Assembly: GCF_002286975.1 (NCBI RefSeq)
Contig: NZ_NSKB01000005.1
Span: forward strand, 248,001 to 312,000
Reading direction: 5' to 3'
Length of the DNA: 64,000 nucleotides
DNA from: Halomonas salipaludis
Lineage (GTDB): Bacteria; Pseudomonadota; Gammaproteobacteria; Pseudomonadales; Halomonadaceae
The position numbers were made by a program, and so were the translations under genes. Shown here in pieces: positions 43,424 through 51,978 of this stretch (positions within the stretch are counted from its first letter, which is position 1; the number at the start of each line of letters is the position of its first letter). The notes below the pieces were generated by a model. It searched no databases and was not told the origin of the DNA. It saw nothing but the letters and a program-made list of their open reading frames with translations.

Positions 43424-43812
43424 GTGATAACTGTATGGGTTGAGGTGAAAGTGCTGGGTGAATATACAACAGATCCAGGCTTAGAAACCCTTTTAGACCT
43501 TAATGGAGAGGTCTTCCCTATGGAGAAGGGGGCTATTGGACAAAGTTCGAGGCTTGGAAGGTCGATCCTAGTGAGAAGATTCCTCATGGGGTTAGGTACT
43601 CTATAACCCTACACGATAAGCATAACAAGAGGATACTTGGATATGACAACGCTCATGCCATAAAGCCTAAAAGAAGGAATTTTTCAGCAAAAAAGAAGAC
43701 GTGGGACCACAAGCATAAGATGGAAAGCGTTGAGGACTACGAATTTGAGAGCGCCGGGAAGTTGCTAGAAGATTTCTGGAACGAAGTTGAAAACATATTG
43801 GCTCTGAAATAG
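43424..43812 (+). pseudogene. TumE-like (DUF6516) toxin gene with frameshift
   Basis: Two frames together encode a TumE/DUF6516-type protein. The 5' frame gives LGEYTTDPGLETLLDLNGEV ending FPMEKG; then at a run of five G (43528-43532) the homology moves frame to GYWTKFEAWKVDPSEKIPHG, RYSITLHDKHNKRILGYDNA and a C-terminal EFESAGKLLEDFWNEVENIL, stop 43810-43812. Adding one G restores the frame. TumE proteins are toxins paired with an HTH antitoxin, here 7 bases downstream. The start is uncertain: GTG 43424 or GTG 43451. AT-rich, so probably acquired. Confidence 0.65.
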
Positions 43813-43819
43813 GTGCGAG

Positions 43820-44221
43820 ATGAAAACTAAAGTCATGACAGTAGGCATCATCTCAAGAGAGGACTATCGCAAGCGCACTATCGCTATTGCGAAAGGGGAA
43901 TATAAGCCAAGGAAAAATGAGCCAAAGGTATGGTTCGAGTCGATCACCTCCATGGCTCAGGTTCTTAATAGCGACAACCAGGAATTATTGAGGACAATAA
44001 TTCACAACAAGCCGTGTTCCATTTCCGATCTTGAGAAAATGACTTCAAGGAAGAAATCAAATCTCTCCAGGACATTAAAAACCCTAGAGAAGTACGGGAT
44101 AGTTGATCTAAAGCGAGAGGGCGGAAAGGTCGTGCCAGAAGTTAAGGCAACAGACTTCAATGTTCAATTTGGACTTCACTACAGCCACCCGGTAAATGGT
44201 GAGAACACCCTGGCAGTTTGA
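43820..44221 (+). CDS. TumA-like winged-HTH antitoxin/regulator (HVO_A0114 type)
   Basis: A 133-residue DNA-binding protein. The N-terminal strand region (GIISREDYRKRTIAIAKGEY) and KVWFESITSMAQVLNSDNQE precede a MarR-like winged helix: CSISDLEKMTSRKKSNLSRT followed by LKTLEKYGIVDLKREGGKV. This is the HVO_A0114 pattern found next to TumE toxins. It is intact although the toxin is frameshifted. It likely represses its own operon and neutralises the toxin. Start ATG 43820, 7 bases after the toxin stop. Confidence 0.75.
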   Translation: MKTKVMTVGIISREDYRKRTIAIAKGEYKPRKNEPKVWFESITSMAQVLNSDNQELLRTIIHNKPCSISDLEKMTSRKKSNLSRTLKTLEKYGIVDLKREGGKVVPEVKATDFNVQFGLHYSHPVNGENTLAV

Positions 44222-44265
44222 TTCCAACGCCCTCCTTATACCATAAGAGGATCACCAGGCTTCTT

Positions 44266-44406
44266 TGAGGCCCTGGAGAACCCGCCACCGCCCGACGCGC
44301 CGCCTTCGTCCACCGCCAGGAGAGGCGCCTGGCAGCCCTGGACGCATCCGTTGCGCGGGGTCTGGCCGACGCTGAGTCCGGTCGCACGACGTCGGCCCAC
44401 CCGTAA
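44266..44406 (+). pseudogene. ParD-like antitoxin C-terminal relic
   Basis: The plus frame between stops at about 44265 and 44404 reads RRAAFVHRQERRLAALDASV followed by ARGLADAESGRTTSAHP. This resembles the C-terminal toxin-binding helix of ParD antitoxins (R-L-A-A-L...RGLADAE-SGR). The ribbon-helix-helix N-terminus and the ParE toxin are absent. Confidence 0.45.
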
Positions 44407-44487
44407 TTGATCGCCTGGAGGAAAAAATGAATCCAGGAAACGAAGAACCGGCGCGGTGGCCGGGTTCTTCACCCCGACTGGGGGCCT

Positions 44488-46695
44488 TTAGAAGGAGTAG
44501 TTGAGCGTCGTGGTGGCGTTGAGGGGGGCGCCGTAGACACCGTAGTCGTCGAAGTGGCTGTAATACGTCTCGTCGAATAGGTTGTTGATATTGACCTGCA
44601 TGGCGAGCTGCGGAGTGAACTGATAGCGCCCGAACAGGTTGGCCAGGGTGTAGCTGCCTTGGTCGATGCGCTGGGGGCCATTCGGTCCTGCAGCGTCGGC
44701 GACGAAGGTGTGGCTCTGCCAGTTGAGGCCGCCGCCAATCGTCAATGCCTGCCACTGCGGAACGCGATAGCTGGAGAACAGCTTGACCTGGGTGCGCGGT
44801 CGATCGGTGCTGTAGGGGCCATCGGCATCGGTGGCCGTGTAGTGGGTGGCGCCGAAGGTCATGTCCAGGTCGCGGGTGAGCGCGCCGCTTACCTCGAAGT
44901 CCACGCCACGGCTCACCACGCCCCGTGCTGCATGATAGGTGGTTTGGGTCGCGCCCGGAGCGAGCGGATCGGCCTGGGCGACGTTGTCCTGTTCGATGCG
45001 GAACACCGACAGCGAGGCATTCAACAGGCCATCGAACCAGGCCGCCTTGAGCCCTGTTTCGTAGTTCTTGCCGACGATCGGGTCGAGGAGGCGGCCGCTG
45101 GCGTCGCGGTACTCCTGGGGTTGGAAGATCTCGGTGTAGCTGGCGAAGACAGACCAGGTATCGTCGATGTCGTAGATCAGGCCGCCGTAGGGCGTGATCT
45201 CATTCTGCGCTTGGGTGTCGGTGCCTCCTGCGGCAGTCCAGCTGCTGCCGCTCCAGTCGCTGTAGCGTGCGCCGAGGATCAGCGTCAGCGGGTCGGCCAG
45301 CGAGAAGCGGGCGGCGCTATAGATGGCCTTCTGGCGCACGCTGGTGCCTTCCGAGGGGGCGAAGTCGGGCCACTGCTGCGCGGGGCTGGAGCCGTCCCAG
45401 TGGTTGAAATCGCCCGGGTCGAATCCCGCCGTGAAGGTGTTCTCGTAGTCGTTGGTCTGTTCGCTGTAGCTGCTGCCGATGACCAGCTCGTGCTGGCGGC
45501 CGAGCAGGCTGAACGGGCCATTGGCATAGGCGTCGAGCGCATCCACCTCCCGTTCACCGCGATTCCAGCCGGTGAAATAGTACATACCCTGGCCGCTCGC
45601 GCGGTCGGGAAAGCCATAGGGGTAGGCGAGCTTGGAGTCCAGATTGGTCACGGCGTGCGTTGCCGCGCCGCGTAGAGTCCAGTCGTTGGCGAAGCGGTGC
45701 TCGATGTCGGCAAAGACCTTCTCCGACTCGCGGTCGTTGTAGGACCAGTCCGGTGCCACGCTGAAGGAGCGGGAGTAGTGGGTTTCGCCGCCGTCGGCAT
45801 ACCACAGCGGTAAGCCACCCCAGGTAGGCGATGAGTGGCGTCCGCGGTGATAGTCGTAGCCCACCGAGAGGGTGGTGTGCTCGCTGACGTCGGCATCGAT
45901 CACCGCATAGCCGAACTTGGTGCGCTCGCCAAAGCGGTCGAGGTGTGAGTCGCCTTCCTCATAGCCGCCGATAAAGCGCGCACGCACATCGCCGGACTGC
46001 GTGAGCGGGGTGGTGACATCGGCCACCGTGCCGCGCTGGTTCCAACGTCCCAGCGAGCCCGACAGCGAGCCGGTGAGTTCGCGGCTATCGGCGCGCTTGC
46101 GGACGAAATTCACCGAGGCGCCGGGGTTACCGGCTCCGGTCAACAGGCCGTTGGCCCCACGCACCACTTCGACGCGATCATAGATCGCCGCATTGAGCCC
46201 GCCTTCACCGAAGTCCCAGCGGTTATCGGTGTTGAGCGTGGGCAGGCCGTCATACTGGTAGCTATTGATCCGGAAACCCCGGGAGAAGAAGCTGACGCGG
46301 CTGCTGTCGATCTGGCGAGCGGAGACACCGGTGGTGTTGGCGAGCACATCCTCGACGGTGCGCAGGTTCTGGTCTGCGATGCGCTGCTCGGTGATGATGC
46401 TGAGCGCTTGAGGAATCTCTTTCGGGCTCAAGTCGAAGCGGGTGCCGGCAGTGGTACTGCGGCGGGTATAGCCCACGTTCTCGTAGAGATTCTCACCGGT
46501 GACGGTCACTGTCTGCAGTGATGTCGTGTCGTCTGCGCTGTCGGATTGTGCCAGCGCGCCGCTCGAGGCGCCAAGCGTGGCCGAGAGCAGTGCGATGAGT
46601 GAGATATCTCGCCAGGCGAGGGGAAAGTGGGAGGTCGGGTGACCGGGCGCCCGAGGCTGGGTCAAGCTCAAGGCATGACGCGACGAGGTTTTCAT
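44488..46695 (-). CDS. TonB-dependent siderophore receptor
   Basis: About 735 residues, an outer-membrane receptor of the FhuE/FpvA kind. A signal peptide (LIALLSATLGASSGALAQ) is followed by the TonB box region (LQTVTVTGENLYENV), the plug domain (DLSPKEIPQALSIITEQRIA, TTGVSARQIDSSRVSFFSRG) and a 22-strand barrel ending in TTTLNYSF with the terminal aromatic residue. It takes up a ferric siderophore using TonB. ATG 46695 is the start; the frame upstream is promoter. A Fur-like box at 46786-46806 implies iron repression. Confidence 0.93.
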   Translation of the reverse strand: MKTSSRHALSLTQPRAPGHPTSHFPLAWRDISLIALLSATLGASSGALAQSDSADDTTSLQTVTVTGENLYENVGYTRRSTTAGTRFDLSPKEIPQALSIITEQRIADQNLRTVEDVLANTTGVSARQIDSSRVSFFSRGFRINSYQYDGLPTLNTDNRWDFGEGGLNAAIYDRVEVVRGANGLLTGAGNPGASVNFVRKRADSRELTGSLSGSLGRWNQRGTVADVTTPLTQSGDVRARFIGGYEEGDSHLDRFGERTKFGYAVIDADVSEHTTLSVGYDYHRGRHSSPTWGGLPLWYADGGETHYSRSFSVAPDWSYNDRESEKVFADIEHRFANDWTLRGAATHAVTNLDSKLAYPYGFPDRASGQGMYYFTGWNRGEREVDALDAYANGPFSLLGRQHELVIGSSYSEQTNDYENTFTAGFDPGDFNHWDGSSPAQQWPDFAPSEGTSVRQKAIYSAARFSLADPLTLILGARYSDWSGSSWTAAGGTDTQAQNEITPYGGLIYDIDDTWSVFASYTEIFQPQEYRDASGRLLDPIVGKNYETGLKAAWFDGLLNASLSVFRIEQDNVAQADPLAPGATQTTYHAARGVVSRGVDFEVSGALTRDLDMTFGATHYTATDADGPYSTDRPRTQVKLFSSYRVPQWQALTIGGGLNWQSHTFVADAAGPNGPQRIDQGSYTLANLFGRYQFTPQLAMQVNINNLFDETYYSHFDDYGVYGAPLNATTTLNYSF

Positions 46696-46785
46696 TGAGA
46701 TCCCTTGAGGTGCGCTCTCTAGGCGCTTGCTTGTTGGTTCTGTGTGGAATGCGAGAATAGAATCATGTGCAAATGATTCTTTAGT

Positions 46786-46806
46786 GTCAATTCTTATGAG
46801 AATCAC
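46786..46806 (-). promoter_or_regulatory. Putative Fur box upstream of the TonB receptor
   Basis: ATTCT (46790-46794) and AGAAT (46799-46803) are exact inverted arms of an AT-rich 19-21 base site about 90 bases before the receptor start. A second partial match, AAATGATTCTTTAG, lies at 46771-46784. The half-site resembles the Fur core, and iron control is expected for this gene. Confidence 0.55.
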
Positions 46807-46899
46807 TAGCAATTGTGTGGGGCGCTCCCCCTGCCTCGAGGGCCTCTTCCGTGACGCTATCGGCATGCTAGTCTAGCCCTCCCATTGATCCTCAAAGGC

Positions 46900-47358
46900 A
46901 TGCCCTCCTTGCGAACCGATAGTCGCCTTTCCCGCATGCTGCATGTGCTGCTGCACATGGCGCGTCAGGATGGTCCCATCACCTCCGAACAGATTGGGGT
47001 GATGCTCGGCACCAATGCCGCGGTGGTGCGGCGCACCATGGCGGGTCTGCGCAAGGCGGGCTACGTATGTGCCGAGAAAGGCCGTCACGGTGGCTGGCGG
47101 ATCGGCTGCGACCTGAACCGCGTTACCCTGCTGGATGTGCACCATGCCGTCGGCGGGCCACGCATCTTTGCCATCGGCACCGACCGCGACAACCCCGATT
47201 GCGTGGTCGAGCAGGTGGTCAATGAGGCGATCTACGAGGCCATGCGCGAAGCTGAGGCGCTGCTGATCGAGCGCCTGGGGGCGGTAACGCTGGCCGAGCT
47301 GGCGAGGCAGTTCGATGAGATCGCCACTCGACAAGGCTATCGCTTCCCCACTCACTGA
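46900..47358 (+). CDS. Rrf2-family transcriptional regulator
   Basis: About 152 residues. SRLSRMLHVLLHMARQDGPI and IGVMLGTNAAVVRRTMAGLR make up the winged helix and AEKGRHGGWRIGCDLNRVTL the wing; VTLLDVHHAVGG continues the Rrf2 pattern. It lacks the three closely spaced Cys of IscR/NsrR, so an Fe-S cluster is unlikely; scattered Cys residues (including YVCAEKG and PDCVVEQ) could respond to oxidation. ATG 46900 is chosen over TTG 46885. It probably controls the flavoprotein downstream through the palindrome at 47395. Confidence 0.87.
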   Translation: MPSLRTDSRLSRMLHVLLHMARQDGPITSEQIGVMLGTNAAVVRRTMAGLRKAGYVCAEKGRHGGWRIGCDLNRVTLLDVHHAVGGPRIFAIGTDRDNPDCVVEQVVNEAIYEAMREAEALLIERLGAVTLAELARQFDEIATRQGYRFPTH

Positions 47359-47394
47359 CTGACCCATTGCGATGGCATATTGACGCCTGCGCCT

Positions 47395-47423
47395 TTTAAT
47401 GTATCAATTGAAGATACATTAAA
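47395..47423. promoter_or_regulatory. 29-bp operator palindrome before the flavoprotein gene
   Basis: TTTAATGTATC (47395-47405) is exactly inverted as GATACATTAAA (47413-47423) around AATTGAA. It is AT-rich in GC-rich surroundings, 19 bases before ATG 47442 and downstream of the Rrf2 gene. Length and symmetry fit a Rrf2 dimer site. Confidence 0.75.
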
Positions 47424-47441
47424 TTCGGCGAGGAACTAGGA

Positions 47442-48341
47442 ATGACACTCGATGCGGTGATAATCGGCGGCAGCTATGCGGGAATGGCGGCGGGGCTACA
47501 GCTGGCGCGGGCGAGGCGGCAGGTACTGGTGGTGGATGCGGGCGAGCCGCGCAATCGCTTTGCCGCGCACTCCCACGGGTTTCTGTCCCAGGATGGCACG
47601 CCGCCCGCTGAGATCGCAGCCGACGCTCGCGGGCAGCTGATGGAGTACCCCACGGTAGAGTGGCGCTCGGGCAGGGTAACGTCGATTACCGGCGAGGCGG
47701 AGGATTTCACGGTCGGCCTGGCCGATGGAGGCACCTTCCAGGCACGCCGCATCATCTTGGCGGCAGGCGTTACCGATGAGCTGCCAGACATTCCCGGGGT
47801 GGCCGAGCAGTGGGGGACACGTGTCTTTCACTGCCCCTACTGCCACGGCTATGAACTCGGCCAGGCGGCTATCGGCGTGCTGGCGTCCTCCGAGCTTGCG
47901 ATGCACCACGCCTTGATGCTGCCGGACTGGGGTACCACCACGCTGTTCTTGAACGCGGCCTTCGAGCCCACGGCGGACCAGCTGGCCCAGCTGGATGTGC
48001 GCGGTACCCGCATCGAACGCGGTTTGGTGTCGCGTCTTCAGGCCGGGCGAGGCGAGGGGGTGGAGGTGGTGCTGAGCGATGGGCGTCAGGTCCCCCTTGC
48101 CGGCTTGTTCGTGGCGCCGCGGCTGCGTCTGAGCCCGCTGGTCGCGGAAGTTGGCTGCGAGCTGGAGGAGACGCCGATGGGGAATCTGGTCAAGACCGAT
48201 GCGATGCAGGCCACGTCGATCCCCGGCATCTTCGCCTGCGGCGATATCGCCCGCGCGGCAGGTTCGGTGACCTTCGCCGTCGCCGATGGCGCCATGGCAG
48301 GGCTTTCTGTGCACCGCTCGCTGATGTTCGGCTTGTCATAA
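47442..48341 (+). CDS. Thioredoxin-reductase-like FAD/NAD(P) oxidoreductase
   Basis: A 299-residue flavoprotein. FAD motif: VIIGGSYAGMAAGLQLARAR. Redox-active pair Cys131-Cys134 in FHCPYCHGYE. The second NAD(P)-binding motif is weak: the usual GxGxxG is replaced by IGVLASSELAM. FACGDIARAAGSVTFAVADG is the C-terminal FAD loop. It resembles thioredoxin reductases but with CPYC instead of CATC, as in HcaD/GliT-like and uncharacterised disulfide oxidoreductases. Natural partner unknown. The promoter carries a perfect 29-bp palindrome; the Rrf2 gene directly upstream is the likely regulator. Confidence 0.88.
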   Translation: MTLDAVIIGGSYAGMAAGLQLARARRQVLVVDAGEPRNRFAAHSHGFLSQDGTPPAEIAADARGQLMEYPTVEWRSGRVTSITGEAEDFTVGLADGGTFQARRIILAAGVTDELPDIPGVAEQWGTRVFHCPYCHGYELGQAAIGVLASSELAMHHALMLPDWGTTTLFLNAAFEPTADQLAQLDVRGTRIERGLVSRLQAGRGEGVEVVLSDGRQVPLAGLFVAPRLRLSPLVAEVGCELEETPMGNLVKTDAMQATSIPGIFACGDIARAAGSVTFAVADGAMAGLSVHRSLMFGLS

Positions 48342-48430
48342 CGTGCACTCAGCGGCCTGTGGCCTTGCGACTGCTCTCCGGTGAGAACGAATGCGACTGG
48401 CATTTGGCCTGGGCAGGGTGAACAGCCTTC

Positions 48431-48563
48431 TCCCTCACGGGGCCGGCAAACCGAGGTGGGTGCCAAGCTAAGCCTGCCCGACGGCCGGCTGGGGCCCACT
48501 CTGGGGCTGTTCGATATTCGCCGCCGCAACGGCGTGGGCTACGTAGATAGAAGGACATCATGA
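48431..48563 (+). pseudogene. TonB-dependent receptor barrel fragment
   Basis: A 44-codon stretch reads RGRQTEVGAKLSLPDGRLGP followed by TLGLFDIRRRNGVGYVD and stops at 48563. The pattern Q-x-E-x-G-x-K...L-x-LFDI-x-R-x-N is the conserved mid-barrel strand pair of TonB siderophore receptors. No other part of that receptor remains in 48342-48613; it is not derived from the intact receptor at 44488 by obvious local duplication. Confidence 0.55.
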
Positions 48564-48613
48564 ATCGCAAGGGGGCGGCGGCCAGGTCAGTGGCCGCCGT
48601 CAACTGCGTCGTC

Positions 48614-49243
48614 TTACTTGGGCCGGCGGACGGCTCTCACCCTCCCTCGGTTTCCGTCTCCGCAGAAGAACCGGTCGCTGCCATCGGACTCGAGCCCCGA
48701 TACGCCGATTCCATGGGGCATCTCGAGTATCTGCAGGACTTCTCCCGTGCGGGGGTCGACTTGTCTCAAATCGCTCTCATCCCCTTCCCAGGTGCCGTGC
48801 CAGAGTTCTTCGTCGACCCAGGTGACTCCGGTGACGAAACGGCTGCATTCGATGGTGCGAAGAATGTCTCCCGTTTGCGGATCGATCTGCTGGATCTTTC
48901 TGTCCCGATATTGCCCGACCCACAGCGTCCCTTCGGCCCACGCGAGCCCTGAGTTACCGCCGGCAGGTGCCGGGATGGTAGCGATGACACTGCCATCGCT
49001 CGGATCGATCTTCTGGATTCGATCCTCGGCGATCTGGAACAGGTGCTGGCCGTCGAAGGCGGTACCCGCATGCGCGGCGACATCGAGTGAGCGCCACGTT
49101 TCCCCACTTGTCGGGTCGAGAGCAGTTAGCTTGTCGCCGATGGCAAACCAGACGTGCTGACCGTCATAGGTGACGCCATGTACGTTGTCGACGCCCGGAA
49201 AGGGGCCATACTCGCGGAGGATTTCGGCTGTTGAACGGTTCAT
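48614..49243 (-). CDS. Beta-propeller protein (glutamine-cyclotransferase-like)
   Basis: A 209-residue cytoplasmic protein with repeating propeller strands: VHGVTYDGQHVWFAIGDKLT, LDPTSGETWRSLDVAAHAGT, IQKIDPSDGSVIATIPAPAG and IQQIDPQTGDILRTIECSRF. The pattern ALDPxTGE-x-x is that of YncE or glutamine cyclotransferase-like domains. About five blades fit; there is no signal peptide. It follows the HTH regulator at 49289 on the same strand after 45 bases. Similar propeller-HTH pairs occur in other proteobacteria. Role unknown. Confidence 0.75.
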   Translation of the reverse strand: MNRSTAEILREYGPFPGVDNVHGVTYDGQHVWFAIGDKLTALDPTSGETWRSLDVAAHAGTAFDGQHLFQIAEDRIQKIDPSDGSVIATIPAPAGGNSGLAWAEGTLWVGQYRDRKIQQIDPQTGDILRTIECSRFVTGVTWVDEELWHGTWEGDESDLRQVDPRTGEVLQILEMPHGIGVSGLESDGSDRFFCGDGNRGRVRAVRRPK

Positions 49244-49288
49244 GTTTTTTACCCCGATTATGCTGGTTGCTTGGTATGCGTCTCCATC

Positions 49289-50509
49289 CTAGCCAGCGGG
49301 TAAGGGAGCCGGGAGTAACAAGGTTGTCGTGAATCCTGGCACGGGCGGGGTCAGCCAACGACGCGCTCGCCCGCGACCGAACGATTGCACTTTACCTGCC
49401 GTGGCGAGTGAATCGAGCGCGCGTTGCACGGTGCGCTGGCTGACACCGAGCGCAAGCGCCAGGGCCGAGCTGGACCACGGCTCGCCGTCGCTGAGCAGAG
49501 CCAGCACATCGCCATGCTGGTCTTCGATGGGCCGTGCCAGCACCACGACCTTGCGTGCGCCGTGCGGCACCAGCTTGAATCCTCGCTTCGTTGCGCTCAC
49601 CTCGGCCAGCATCCCAAGTTCTGCGCGAAGTCGCCCGACTTCGACACGCAACCGCGCGCGATGCGACTCATCGGCGAACCTGGTGCGGAAGGCTTGCGCG
49701 ATGAGCGTGCCCCTTGGCACGTCTCCCGGCCAGGCCTCGCCCAGCAGGCGTGCGAGCGCGAACAGTACCGGTCGCGTGGCGAGCGAGACTGTCGTGTCAG
49801 GGTCACGCACGACATGGCGGCAGGCGTCTACTACGAGTGCCTGCGACGCCAGTAGCGCTTCGACTTCTTCGAGCAGCAGGAGCCGCTCCCCATCCTGCTC
49901 AATCAGGCGTGCGGCGGGGGTGTTCAGCACGTTACCGGCACTTTCGACCTCCGCTGTCAGTGCAGCAATCCCGGCATGGCGCGCGGCGCTCTCGGCTCTG
50001 GCGAGCGCTGCACGTGCCATCTTCGTCCGCAGGCGGCGTATCGCGATCCCCGCCACTACCAGTTCATGGGCAGCGCTCAATGCAGTAGGGAAGGGGGTGG
50101 GGTCGAGCCCGGCTAACGTATGTTCTGCGTCGTCCAGTCGCCCGAGCAGCAGCAGGCGCCGTGCCCCGAGGTAGCGCGCATAGGCGGCGTTCACTCGGTC
50201 ACCATGCGCCTCGAGCGTTACCCGTGCCGTGTCGAGTGCTTTCGCGGGCCAGCTCAGGTCGCGCGAGACGAGCGCAATCTCGGCCTCGGCGACGGAGCAC
50301 CTTGCGCGGGCCACAGCTTCTTTGGCACCGAAGGCGCGAGTTGCACGTCGCAGCAGCGTCTTCGCTCGGTCGAGATCGCCAAGTTGCGCCATCGCGATTC
50401 CTCGTAGTGCGAGCGCCGGCGCATCGTCGCGCAACGCGACCCGGTTCAAGGCACCAAGGGGATCGCCCGCCATCAGCGCACGGCCAGCGGCCGTGATCAA
50501 TGAGTCCAT
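49289..50509 (-). CDS. HTH transcriptional regulator with helical-repeat N-terminus
   Basis: A 406-residue protein rich in Ala, Arg and Leu. The first ~220 residues are helical repeats like TPR (LALRGIAMAQLGDLDRAKTL, YLGARRLLLLGRLDDAEHTL). A middle winged domain (RARLRVEVGRLRAELGML) and a C-terminal helix-turn-helix (SSSALALALGVSQRTVQRAL) follow. It is probably a regulator that senses a partner protein or ligand through the repeats. Upstream of and on the same strand as the beta-propeller gene, so likely its regulator or partner. Confidence 0.72.
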   Translation of the reverse strand: MDSLITAAGRALMAGDPLGALNRVALRDDAPALALRGIAMAQLGDLDRAKTLLRRATRAFGAKEAVARARCSVAEAEIALVSRDLSWPAKALDTARVTLEAHGDRVNAAYARYLGARRLLLLGRLDDAEHTLAGLDPTPFPTALSAAHELVVAGIAIRRLRTKMARAALARAESAARHAGIAALTAEVESAGNVLNTPAARLIEQDGERLLLLEEVEALLASQALVVDACRHVVRDPDTTVSLATRPVLFALARLLGEAWPGDVPRGTLIAQAFRTRFADESHRARLRVEVGRLRAELGMLAEVSATKRGFKLVPHGARKVVVLARPIEDQHGDVLALLSDGEPWSSSALALALGVSQRTVQRALDSLATAGKVQSFGRGRARRWLTPPVPGFTTTLLLPAPLPAG

Positions 50510-50742
50510 CGCAATCCTGCCTTGTTACTCCCGGCATTTGATCGTCCGGAACCCACTATATCGCATGGCCTCGACAGATCGGGCGCCTGCTGGCACAGCT
50601 ACGATGCGTTTGGCGAGACGCTGGGTCAATGTGAGAGAGGGAGACCACAAATGCGGACGGCGGCTGAGCAGTGCCCTACGGAAAATGGTGGAGAAGGATA
50701 TTCCAGACAGATCGTCGTTGTGACAGCCATAGATGTTATTGT

Positions 50743-50756
50743 TATGTTATAACATA
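50743..50756. promoter_or_regulatory. Putative Zur box
   Basis: TATGTTATAACATA is a perfect 14-base palindrome and matches the core of gammaproteobacterial Zur sites (ATGTTATAACAT type). It lies 71 bases before ATG 50827 of the COG0523 GTPase, a usual Zur target. Confidence 0.75.
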
Positions 50757-50826
50757 TGCAATGCGGCAACAGCACGACATGTGCGGCAGCGCTTCCCGAA
50801 TCCACTCGCCACTCGAGGGTGAAACC

Positions 50827-51978
50827 ATGAACCAAGGCGTCTTTGACCAGGACAGCAAACTGCCCGTCACCGTGTTGACCGGCTTTCTCGGCAGCGGCAA
50901 GACCACGCTGCTCAACTGCCTGGTTCGCCAGCCCGCCATGCAGGGCGCGCTGGTGGTGATCAACGAATTTGGCGATATCGGGCTGGATCATCGGCTGCTC
51001 GCCGAGAGTGACGAGAACACCGTTGTGGAAATGAGTAGCGGCTGCTTGTGCTGCACCATTCGCGGCGACTTGAGCCGCACCGTGCAGGAGGCCAGCGAAG
51101 CACTCGAGCGGGAAGGCAGTGAACCCTTTTCGCGGGTGATCATCGAGACCACCGGGCTGGCCGATCCGGCACCTATTCTGCATACCCTGATGACCGACCA
51201 CTGGTTGGCGCAGCACTTTCTCATGGATGGCGTGATCTGCCTGGTGGATGCCGCCAACGGCATCTCGACATTGAACGCCCACCGCGAGTCCCAGCGCCAG
51301 GCGGCGATGGCCGACCGCTTGCTGATCACCAAGACCGATCTGGTCGACGAGGAGCAGTTGTCGCGGCTCGCCAGCCAGCTGGCGACGATTAACCCGGCCG
51401 CCGAGCAGTTGCAGGTGCGGCATGGCGATCTGCCGGCCGTGTATGTCACCGGGGAGGGGTTGCCCGCCGGGCGTTACTCGGCAGAACGCTGGTTGGGCGC
51501 CGCGTCCTACCAGCAGGTCGCGTCGGCCCCTGGCCTGGCGTCGCCAGGGGCCGGCTCCCTGGTGCCGATGATGCAGCCTGCCGGCGCCTTGGCCCATGCC
51601 ACCCCCGACCTCAGCCGCCATGGCGAGCAGATCCGTACCTTCTGCTTCACGGTCGAGGACCCTATTTCCGCCGAGCTGCTGGAGGATTGGCTGGACCTGC
51701 TGATGTCACTGCTGGGGGAGAAGATCCTGCGCGTGAAGGCCATCGTCAAGCTGGTTGGGCGCGAAAAGCCGCTGGCCCTGCACGGCGTGCAGCATATCTT
51801 TCACCCACCGGAGCCGCTGCCGGTGGAGGCCTGCCGCGACGGCGTCTCGCGCTTCGTGTTCATCACCAACGGCGTGACGCCCGAGGCGGTGACGCAACTC
51901 TTCGACTACTTCCAGCCCGCTGGGGATCAGCCTGGCCAGGGATCGGTGAGTAGTGCATACCAGAGGGCCGAAATATAG
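50827..51978 (+). CDS. COG0523/CobW-family zinc metallochaperone GTPase (ZigA-like)
   Basis: A 383-residue G3E GTPase. Walker A is GFLGSGKTTLLN (residues 19-30), the metal site is CLCC (residues 73-76) in SGCLCCTIRGD, and TKTD is the base-specific motif. The C-terminal CobW_C domain includes a His-containing segment (LHGVQHIFHPPEPLP). It is expected to deliver zinc to client enzymes in zinc starvation. ATG 50827 begins the conserved region; the frame upstream contains the Zur box. It leads an operon with the FolE2 relic and HisI paralogue. Confidence 0.9.
   Translation: MNQGVFDQDSKLPVTVLTGFLGSGKTTLLNCLVRQPAMQGALVVINEFGDIGLDHRLLAESDENTVVEMSSGCLCCTIRGDLSRTVQEASEALEREGSEPFSRVIIETTGLADPAPILHTLMTDHWLAQHFLMDGVICLVDAANGISTLNAHRESQRQAAMADRLLITKTDLVDEEQLSRLASQLATINPAAEQLQVRHGDLPAVYVTGEGLPAGRYSAERWLGAASYQQVASAPGLASPGAGSLVPMMQPAGALAHATPDLSRHGEQIRTFCFTVEDPISAELLEDWLDLLMSLLGEKILRVKAIVKLVGREKPLALHGVQHIFHPPEPLPVEACRDGVSRFVFITNGVTPEAVTQLFDYFQPAGDQPGQGSVSSAYQRAEI

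Noticed and set aside
44659-45675. Plus-strand frame of 338 codons
   Set aside because: Antisense of the TonB receptor gene; low-complexity Gly/Ala/Val/Arg composition and no homology pattern.
47496-48314. Minus-strand frame of 272 codons
   Set aside because: Shadow of the thioredoxin-reductase-like gene, whose FAD and CPYC motifs are on the plus strand.
50626-51621. Minus-strand 331-codon frame
   Set aside because: Antisense of the COG0523 GTPase gene; Gln/His/Gly-rich shadow.
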